The notes under the pieces are model-generated. The model ran no database searches. It saw only the letters and a list, made by a program, of their open reading frames with translations, and was not told the DNA's origin. A program made the position numbers and the translations under genes. From Pseudomonadota bacterium (GTDB taxonomy: Bacteria > Desulfobacterota > BSN033 > WVXP01 > G020346125), in NCBI GenBank assembly GCA_030608745.1, contig JAUWDQ010000063.1:1-11681 (forward strand): 11,681 nucleotides of DNA. The letters run 5' to 3'. Positions 7,263 through 11,681 of this stretch are shown piece after piece. Numbering within the stretch: position 1 is the stretch's first letter; each line of letters opens with the position of its first letter.

Positions 7263-7285
7263 GGACCAGGTCCTCGCCCTGGTCC
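7263..7285. repeat. perfect 8-bp inverted repeat (hairpin), GC-rich
   Basis: GGACCAGG at 7263-7270 pairs with CCTGGTCC at 7278-7285 around a 7-nt loop. The stem is GC-rich and stable in RNA from either strand. No T-run follows, so it does not meet the intrinsic terminator pattern; a role in mRNA 3'-end protection after ppx is possible but unproven. Confidence 0.5.
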
Positions 7286-7322
7286 CCTGAACTGAACATT
7301 AATAGGGAACGGTTGACTCAAC

Positions 7323-7358
7323 AAACCAAATAAACCAAATAGACCAAATAAGCCGAAT
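7323..7358. repeat. 9-bp tandem repeat block A, unit AAACCAAAT, 4 copies
   Basis: Four contiguous 9-bp units: AAACCAAAT twice, AGACCAAAT, then AAGCCGAAT. The period is exactly 9 with no gaps. Confidence 0.8.
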
Positions 7359-7368
7359 ACCAGATTGA

Positions 7369-7422
7369 CGTTCTAAACGATACTAACGATATTAACGATC
7401 TCAACGATACTAACGCTCTCAA
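7369..7422. repeat. 9-bp tandem repeat block B, unit CGATACTAA, 6 copies
   Basis: Six contiguous 9-bp units: CGTTCTAAA, CGATACTAA, CGATATTAA, CGATCTCAA, CGATACTAA, CGCTCTCAA. The unit differs from block A but the period is the same. Confidence 0.8.
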
Positions 7423-7429
7423 TCAAACA

Positions 7430-7483
7430 AACCGAATAACCGAACCAACCGAATAAGCGGAATAACCGAATCAACCAAACAAA
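7430..7483. repeat. 9-bp tandem repeat block C, unit close to AACCGAATA, about 6 copies
   Basis: Six 9-bp windows carry variants of AACCGAATA, which differs from the block A unit (AACCAAATA in the same phase) by a single base. Later copies drift (GCGGAATAA, CCAAACAAA). Confidence 0.7.
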
Positions 7484-7489
7484 CCCTAA

Positions 7490-7525
7490 GGAACTCAAAA
7501 GACTCAAGGAACTCCTGAGACTTCA
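7490..7525. repeat. 9-bp tandem repeat block D, unit GGAACTCAA, 4 degenerate copies
   Basis: Units are GGAACTCAA, AAGACTCAA, GGAACTCCT and GAGACTTCA. The block ends about 37 bp downstream of the ppx stop codon. Confidence 0.65.
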
Positions 7526-7561
7526 GCTATCTAGTTGTCGCCAAACCCAATTAGCGAGGTC

Positions 7562-8476
7562 CTATTTGAAGAACCGTTCAAAGAGTACCCCATATCTAAG
7601 ACCATGACAACTGACCCATATTTGCTTTGATCCAAGCCGTAACAGCGAATGGAAGAGGATCGTGGCGCCGGCAATAATGACATCGGCCCTTTCGGGTGGA
7701 AGTCCGACAATGGCTTTCCTTTCCTTCAAGGGGAGGTTCTTAAATTGTTCGATCTGTCCCTCAATATCCTTCAGCTTCAATAGCCCATAGTGAATGCGTG
7801 AAGGATCGAATTCCTTCAGGCCCTGTTGGACGGAGAAGAGGGTAGTTATGGTCCCTCCGATGCCGACAAGGGGGATATTTCCCTTCAATGGGGGAATGTT
7901 GGTCAGTGCTTTTCCCACATGGGACGCCATGGCCTGATATTCCCCCTCCTCTACCGGGTCTGAGGTGAGGAACTGTTCCGTTAATGTTACCGAGCCGATG
8001 TTCAGGCTGAAGCCACTGACTTCACCAGTGGAATCTCCATAAATCCACTCCGTACTTCCCCCTCCGATATCGATGACTACCAGAGGTCCCGAGGACCATT
8101 TTTGATCTTTTACCACGGCCAGGTAGGAAAGTCGCGCCTCTTCTTGGCCCGAAATGATCTCGATTTCCAAGCCACATCGGCGTCGAACTCTTCGCAAGAA
8201 CTCAGACCGATTTGTTGCCTCCCTTAGGCTGCTCGTTCCAATTGCCACTACCTTCGTAACCCCCATATCCCGGCATAGGGAGAGAAAACGGTCGATGACA
8301 TCGATGCTCTCTTGCATTGTATGAGGGTTGATCTTACGGTTTCTCACAAGACCCTTACCCAACCGGGTTGTGGTCTCCAGATCCATGACGGTTTGAAGTA
8401 GACCCTCGGGTGTCTGTTGGGAGATTAAGAGGAGGATGGTATTGGCCCCAATATCAATGGCGGCGTAGCGTTTCAC
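7562..8476 (-). CDS. ppx: Ppx/GppA-family phosphatase (exopolyphosphatase / pppGpp phosphohydrolase), short form
   Basis: Members of this ASKHA-fold family hydrolyse polyphosphate or pppGpp in the cytoplasm. The 304-residue protein covers the two-lobed catalytic core only; the C-terminal HD-like and extra domains of the ~500-residue E. coli enzymes are absent, as in many short homologues. Phosphate-binding and catalytic motifs are visible: AIDIGANT (6-13), GTSSLREATN (80-89), SGQEEARLSYLAV (109-121, with the likely catalytic Glu) and VIDIGGGSTE (134-143). The first loop reads GANT where family members usually have GTNS. The start is GTG at 8476 with AAGGA about 3 nt upstream. It follows the DUF6485 gene by about 150 bp. 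Whether it prefers polyphosphate or pppGpp cannot be told, so the symbol is a family label. Confidence 0.88.
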   Translation of the reverse strand: MKRYAAIDIGANTILLLISQQTPEGLLQTVMDLETTTRLGKGLVRNRKINPHTMQESIDVIDRFLSLCRDMGVTKVVAIGTSSLREATNRSEFLRRVRRRCGLEIEIISGQEEARLSYLAVVKDQKWSSGPLVVIDIGGGSTEWIYGDSTGEVSGFSLNIGSVTLTEQFLTSDPVEEGEYQAMASHVGKALTNIPPLKGNIPLVGIGGTITTLFSVQQGLKEFDPSRIHYGLLKLKDIEGQIEQFKNLPLKERKAIVGLPPERADVIIAGATILFHSLLRLGSKQIWVSCHGLRYGVLFERFFK

Positions 8477-8629
8477 TTTTCCTTAATTAGTAGGAATGAT
8501 TCGGTGATCGGAAAGAAAAGGCAGGTTGCGAGACCTTGATCATCTGGGTATAGTGGGACTTCTCGGCAAAGGTGAATGAAAAGCGGTAACAACGACGCAT
8601 TTTTGAATAAGAACTTCCCCGGCTCTTGG

Positions 8630-8824
8630 CTACCCATACTGAGCGATGAAACGGGAGATGGATCGGTCGAATGTCCTTTGCACTTCCGGGGAAAACAGGC
8701 ACCCGGGAAGCTCACCGAGCCCCTTGTGGTAAACTATACACTCACAACATTTGCCCTTTTTATCGCAGGGTTCGTAGGTGCAGATACAATTTCCCTGATT
8801 GAGCTCGAAATTACATTCCACCAT
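8630..8824 (-). CDS. small cysteine-rich protein, DUF6485-like
   Basis: This is a 64-residue cytoplasmic protein with no signal peptide or membrane segment. Seven cysteines are arranged C4, C13, C15, C20, C26, C27, C29, with an eighth at C42. The pattern NCxCTYEPCxxKGxCCECxxYH followed by ELPGCLFSPEVxRTFDRSI matches what I recall of DUF6485, a family of small uncharacterised proteins common in anaerobes. The clustered cysteines and a His suggest a metal or iron-sulfur site; that is inference. The ATG at 8824 has a strong AAGGAGGG Shine-Dalgarno 4 nt upstream. A short hairpin (8841-8856) sits just before it, and a candidate promoter lies at 8891-8917. The gene is upstream of ppx and downstream of an apparently empty 384 bp, so it may begin a transcript. 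Confidence 0.85.
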   Translation of the reverse strand: MVECNFELNQGNCICTYEPCDKKGKCCECIVYHKGLGELPGCLFSPEVQRTFDRSISRFIAQYG

Positions 8825-8840
8825 TGATCCCTCCTTTCTT

Positions 8841-8856
8841 CAATGCCACCGCATTG
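8841..8856 (-). promoter_or_regulatory. 6-bp hairpin directly upstream of the DUF6485 ribosome binding site
   Basis: On the minus strand CAATGC-GGTG-GCATTG forms a perfect 6-bp stem with a 4-nt loop. It ends 4 nt before the AAGGAGGG Shine-Dalgarno (8836-8829). Being in the leader it could affect translation or mRNA stability, but a 6-bp stem can arise by chance. Confidence 0.35.
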
Positions 8857-8890
8857 GCTCATTCCATCCGTAAAGGGAGTTCTTTTACCG

Positions 8891-8917
8891 TTTATCCTAC
8901 GCGATTCGATCTGTCAA
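8891..8917 (-). promoter_or_regulatory. sigma70-like promoter candidate for the DUF6485 gene
   Basis: A perfect -35 hexamer TTGACA (8917-8912) is followed after 15 bp by GATAAA (8896-8891, 4 of 6). The spacer is 2 bp short of ideal. The start would be near 8884, about 60 nt before the ATG. Confidence 0.4.
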
Positions 8918-9208
8918 TGGTCCAGCAGCTGAAGTTTCTTCTGCTTGGGGGCTCAATGAGCCAAGAATAACGTCTGGGCTAGCCTCGTCACCATACACGC
9001 AACGGGGGGGGGATGATAGGGACCTATGGGGGCCTCTCATGGCGAAGAAGATTTGTGGCGCCAAGATTTGGGCCTCCTTTCCTTCCATCCTGTTCACGAG
9101 TTCCAAGATCATTTTGGTATAGATAGTTGCCCAATTGGGGCCCATTGGGGAGCCTTTGGCGATAACACGGCCCTAGAATGACATCCCCATATGAGAACGG
9201 GAAGAGCC

Positions 9209-10105
9209 TTAAAACCAATGAGTTAGCCTTTTCCTCGCAAGCAACCTCTTGATTTTATACAGATTTTTATTCGCCTCCTCCTCCCCTTTTTGTACGCAAT
9301 GGCCGAATGTGGAGAAGTCCGCCCAGAATATGTTCTTCACATCGGGCTTTAAAACGATGTCCGCCTCTCGAATCCGAATTTGATTGAGGGTGTAACTGGT
9401 AATCTTCTCGGCACGAATGACCACATCGATTCCACAGTTCGAGTTGAAGGGACCATCTATATCCTTAGATACATCCACCGCAATGATTACGTTGGCTCCC
9501 AATTCGGAGGCCGGCTGCACGGGGACGAGGTCGATGCTTCCTCCATCCACGAATTCATGCTCCTTCACCTTTACAGGAGGGAGGATTCCCGGAATGGCAC
9601 AACTGGCGCTCACCGCCCTGCGAAGGGAGCCCTTTTTGAGTACGACCTCGCTGCCCATAGTAATGTCCAAGGTGATGGCGGCGAATTTCAAACGAGTCTC
9701 CCCGATGTCGATATCGTCGATGAGGGCCTCAATATGTTCCTTGAACTCCTTCCCTGAAATCAAGGATCTCTTGGTGAGGGAAAGGTTGTAGAAAATATTC
9801 TTCTTAATATGATGGGTGAATTTGTAGAAAAATCCTGAACCCTTTCTGGAATATTTCTCCGCATCGAGAAAGTCAAACTTGAGGAGTTTGAATTGTTTAC
9901 TTTCAATATATTCATACGCCTTTCTTTCGATTTCCACGGCGCTTGGATGAGTTGCATACATCGCCCCAATAATTGCTCCAATACTCGTTCCCGCGATGAT
10001 GTGGATGGGGATGTTTTCCCGTTCTAAGACTTTAAGGATTCCTATGTGAGCGGCTCCCCGGGCGGCACCTCCTCCCAGGGCTAGGCCCACCTTCAATTTG
10101 CGCAT
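9209..10105 (-). CDS. patatin-like phospholipase / acyl hydrolase
   Basis: Patatin-family proteins hydrolyse acyl esters with a Ser-Asp dyad. The 298-residue protein has the full set: oxyanion loop GGGAARG (11-17), nucleophile motif GTSIG with Ser41 (39-43), the ASCAIPGILPPV stretch (167-178), and the catalytic DGG with Asp187 (187-189). It has no signal peptide or membrane helix, so it is probably cytoplasmic or peripheral, like the RssA-type short bacterial patatins. The ATG at 10105 is preceded by AAGGG, which overlaps the stop codon of the gene before it, only 9 bp away; the two are surely co-translated. The natural substrate is unknown; the context with gmhA suggests envelope lipid or LPS-related turnover, which is inference. 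Confidence 0.92.
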   Translation of the reverse strand: MRKLKVGLALGGGAARGAAHIGILKVLERENIPIHIIAGTSIGAIIGAMYATHPSAVEIERKAYEYIESKQFKLLKFDFLDAEKYSRKGSGFFYKFTHHIKKNIFYNLSLTKRSLISGKEFKEHIEALIDDIDIGETRLKFAAITLDITMGSEVVLKKGSLRRAVSASCAIPGILPPVKVKEHEFVDGGSIDLVPVQPASELGANVIIAVDVSKDIDGPFNSNCGIDVVIRAEKITSYTLNQIRIREADIVLKPDVKNIFWADFSTFGHCVQKGEEEANKNLYKIKRLLARKRLTHWF

Positions 10106-10114
10106 CCAAAACCC

Positions 10115-11062
10115 TTAATCGATCTTTTCCACGACAGCAGCTGCTAACAGGGGGAACATGATCTCGTGATGTCCGGTCAATGAATATCCCTTACCCCCTT
10201 TACGGGTGGGCCGGTTTACGACGTTGACCGTTGGACGGTAGTGCTGGAGGAAATCCATGTTGACCGTGGTGAAACGGTCAACTTGATGGCCCAGATTTCG
10301 GGCAAGGCTGAGGGCCTTAAGGAACATTTCTGGAAGGATGACTGCCGATCCTAGGTTGAGGTAGACTCCCCCCTGCAATTTGGAGATGATGGACGAGAAG
10401 ATCTTAAAGTCTCGGTAGCTTCCCTCCCCAATGACAGCTCCGTCCGTCGAGGGATGCATGTGGATAACGTCGGTTCCAATGGCAACGTGTACGGTTATGG
10501 GGATACCCACTCGTGAGCCGGCAGCCATAATGCTCAAAGCGGTATAGGGAAGGTTTTCATCGAGGAGTTTCCTGCCCACCGATTCACCCAGCCCCAAACC
10601 CCGCGAAACCCCCTCCCTGATGGCTCCATTGATGAACTCTGCGGTTTCCCTAGCCATGCCGAAGGTTCCCCGGTCAAGTTCTTCAACCACCTCCTCCGAA
10701 GTATGTCCTGCCATGGCGACTTCGACATCGTGGATGATGCATGCTCCGTTCATGGCCACCGCCTTGAAAACCCCCCTTTCAATGAGGCTGATAATGATGG
10801 GGCTGAGCCCGACCTTGATAGGGTGGGCACCCATGGCTAAAACGGACATCCTCTTTTCGTGAAAGGCATTAACTATGCTCTGGACGATATTGCGAAAATC
10901 TCTTCCCGCCAGTATATTTGGAAGGGCCTCATAGAAATTCCCGAATGTGGTTCCCTTGGTATACGTTCTACTGAAATCATCGACCCCCACCGTGGATTTC
11001 CTCTCCTTTAAGGAGACAGTCTTAATCTTTCCCGGATCAATCTGGTCGAACCTCGATTTCAT
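10115..11062 (-). CDS. deoxyhypusine-synthase-like protein, function unknown in bacteria
   Basis: This 315-residue protein looks like the deoxyhypusine synthase (DHS) fold. MNGACIIHDVEVAMAGHTSEEV (104-125) resembles the NAD-binding part of DHS. A long central region with HVAIGTDVIHMHP (192-204) follows, and the C-terminus contains GGKGYSLTGHHEIMFPLL (289-306). Classical DHS modifies eIF5A with spermidine through a lysine in a WGK motif. Here there is no WGK, and bacteria lack eIF5A, so hypusination is not expected. Other DHS relatives in bacteria make homospermidine or are uncharacterised. The ATG at 11062 has GGAG 5 nt upstream. It lies 21 bp after gmhA and 9 bp before the patatin gene. The fold call is from motif memory, and the substrate is unknown. 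Confidence 0.65.
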   Translation of the reverse strand: MKSRFDQIDPGKIKTVSLKERKSTVGVDDFSRTYTKGTTFGNFYEALPNILAGRDFRNIVQSIVNAFHEKRMSVLAMGAHPIKVGLSPIIISLIERGVFKAVAMNGACIIHDVEVAMAGHTSEEVVEELDRGTFGMARETAEFINGAIREGVSRGLGLGESVGRKLLDENLPYTALSIMAAGSRVGIPITVHVAIGTDVIHMHPSTDGAVIGEGSYRDFKIFSSIISKLQGGVYLNLGSAVILPEMFLKALSLARNLGHQVDRFTTVNMDFLQHYRPTVNVVNRPTRKGGKGYSLTGHHEIMFPLLAAAVVEKID

Positions 11063-11083
11063 CTTATCTCCGTGAAGTCCGAT

Positions 11084-11662
11084 TCAGTAAGCCATCTTAA
11101 AGATTTGGGCCTCCACCATTTCGCAGAGAATATGCCCCACGGCCATGTGGACCTCTTGGATACATGGGGTGCTGTTGGAGGGAACGATAAGGGAATAGTT
11201 GGCCACTTTTGCGAGGTCGCCTCCGTCGTTTCCCGTCAGGGCGATGGTTTCAATGCCCATCTCCTTAGCCACCTCAATGGCCTTGATAACGTTAGCCGAG
11301 TTTCCACTGGTGCTGATACCGATGGCGATGTCCCCTTCTTTCCCAAGGGCCACAATCTGCTTGGAGAAGATCTCCGAAAAGCTATAATCGTTGCCGATGC
11401 TGGTGAGGATGGAGGAATCCGTGCTCAGAGCTATGGCGGGAAGGGGTGGACGCTCCATGAGGAAACGATTGACAAACTCTGCGGCGAAGTGTTGGGCCTC
11501 CGCTGCACTGCCTCCATTGCCGAAGAGCAAGACCTTGTTCCCGTTCTCGAGGCTATCGGCAATCAGCTTGATTATGGCAATCAATCGGGAAAAATTTTCA
11601 TCCAAGAACCGTTTCTTGATCTTATCGGTTTCTTCAAATCTCTTCTGAATAACCTCTTCCAT
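11084..11662 (-). CDS. gmhA: phosphoheptose isomerase (sedoheptulose 7-phosphate isomerase)
   Basis: GmhA converts sedoheptulose 7-phosphate to D-glycero-D-manno-heptose 7-phosphate, the first step to ADP-heptose for the LPS inner core, in the cytoplasm. The 192-residue protein is a single SIS domain of normal family length: LFGNGGSAAEAQHFAAEF (46-63), ALSTDSSILTSIGND (78-92), GISTSGNSANVIKAIE (115-130), LTGNDGGDL (142-150) and the C-terminal IQEVHMAVGHILCEMVE (168-184). By alignment in my head to E. coli GmhA, the zinc/catalytic residues are His58, Glu62, Gln169 and His177. The ATG at 11662 has GAGGA about 3 nt upstream. A GATAAT hexamer lies close to the ATG, but the window ends before a -35 could be judged. 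It is followed 21 bp later by the DHS-like gene. Confidence 0.95.
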   Translation of the reverse strand: MEEVIQKRFEETDKIKKRFLDENFSRLIAIIKLIADSLENGNKVLLFGNGGSAAEAQHFAAEFVNRFLMERPPLPAIALSTDSSILTSIGNDYSFSEIFSKQIVALGKEGDIAIGISTSGNSANVIKAIEVAKEMGIETIALTGNDGGDLAKVANYSLIVPSNSTPCIQEVHMAVGHILCEMVEAQIFKMAY

Positions 11663-11681
11663 GAGTCCTCATATTATCCCC

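Larger units (their letters stand above)
7133..7561. other. intergenic region ppx-ftsH, no gene seen; repeats, hairpins and promoter
   Basis: No credible coding region was found. From the ppx end, the stretch holds about 35 bp of plain sequence, an array of degenerate 9-bp repeats (about 7525-7323), an unassigned 40-bp piece, two perfect 8-bp hairpins (7263-7285 and 7197-7223), then the ftsH promoter. No T-run follows either hairpin on the transcribed strand, so ppx termination is not explained by an obvious intrinsic terminator. Confidence 0.8.
8825..9208. other. intergenic region patatin-DUF6485; no gene I can support
   Basis: Two short minus-strand open frames cross this stretch (8897-9145, 82 codons; 9024-9218, 64 codons). 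Neither has a good ribosome binding site and neither product is recognised. The first would encode a peptide containing RCVYGDEASPDVILGSL and QAEETSAAGPLTDRIA and passes through a C9/G9 run (9004-9012). There is a 10-bp palindrome CCCAATTGGG (9130-9139) and an 8-bp bulged hairpin at 8944-8965. The composition is not obviously different from neighbouring genes, so a decayed gene or mobile-element relic is possible. Confidence 0.6.

Noticed and set aside
7263..7285. Hairpin as an intrinsic terminator for ppx
   Set aside because: The stem is good but no T-run follows on the minus strand.
7323..7525. CRISPR-like array
   Set aside because: Units are 9 bp, directly abutting and degenerate; there are no spacers and no cas genes nearby.
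8487..8702. 71-codon minus-strand frame between DUF6485 and ppx
   Set aside because: It overlaps the DUF6485 3' end in another frame and its low-complexity product is not recognised.
8473..8715. 80-codon minus-strand frame whose TGA overlaps the ppx GTG (GTGA)
   Set aside because: It runs largely antiphase through the DUF6485 gene, has no recognisable product or ribosome binding site, and the overlap can be chance.
9380..9791. Plus-strand frames of about 125 codons opposite the patatin gene
   Set aside because: They are antisense to a gene with complete catalytic motifs and have no recognisable product.

Overview
The window is a run of genes all on the minus strand, so transcription reads from high to low coordinates. 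The content suggests a Gram-negative anaerobe of the Desulfobacterota (old Deltaproteobacteria) or a close relative. gmhA points to heptose-containing lipopolysaccharide. The order ftsH-folP-cdaA-cdaR-glmM-pdxJ-acpS is a synteny I associate with Deltaproteobacteria such as Geobacter. Base composition is moderate. The species cannot be named from the sequence alone.

Reading in the direction of transcription. (1) 11662-9209: gmhA, a deoxyhypusine-synthase-like protein and a patatin-like hydrolase, spaced 9-21 bp apart and clearly one operon. (2) 9208-8825: a 384-bp stretch with no convincing gene, a G9 tract, and a candidate promoter for what follows. (3) 8824-7562: a small cysteine-rich DUF6485-type protein, then a short Ppx/GppA phosphatase with a GTG start. 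(4) 7561-7115: about 450 bp of non-coding DNA with four successive blocks of degenerate 9-bp tandem repeats, two perfect 8-bp hairpins and a good sigma70 promoter. (5) 7114-5320: ftsH, split by one extra G in a G6 run. (6) 5319-4864: an AT-rich inverted-repeat element whose left arm appears interrupted by a GC-rich segment of about 183 bp. (7) 4863-1: folP (with an N-terminal extension), cdaA, cdaR, glmM, pdxJ and the first 20 codons of acpS, spaced 7-20 bp apart, one operon.

The genes in block 7 join cell-envelope and cofactor supply. CdaA makes c-di-AMP and CdaR is its membrane regulator. GlmM makes glucosamine 1-phosphate for peptidoglycan and LPS, and is known in Firmicutes to bind CdaA. 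FolP makes folate, PdxJ makes vitamin B6, and AcpS activates acyl carrier protein. FtsH upstream is the membrane quality-control protease that, in E. coli, also tunes LPS synthesis. No tRNA, rRNA, CRISPR array, complete insertion sequence or convincing intrinsic terminator was seen.

I did not find a clearly new biological system. The least explained items are the deoxyhypusine-synthase-like protein in a bacterium, the 9-bp repeat mosaic, the interrupted intergenic inverted repeat, and the orphan stretch 8825-9208.
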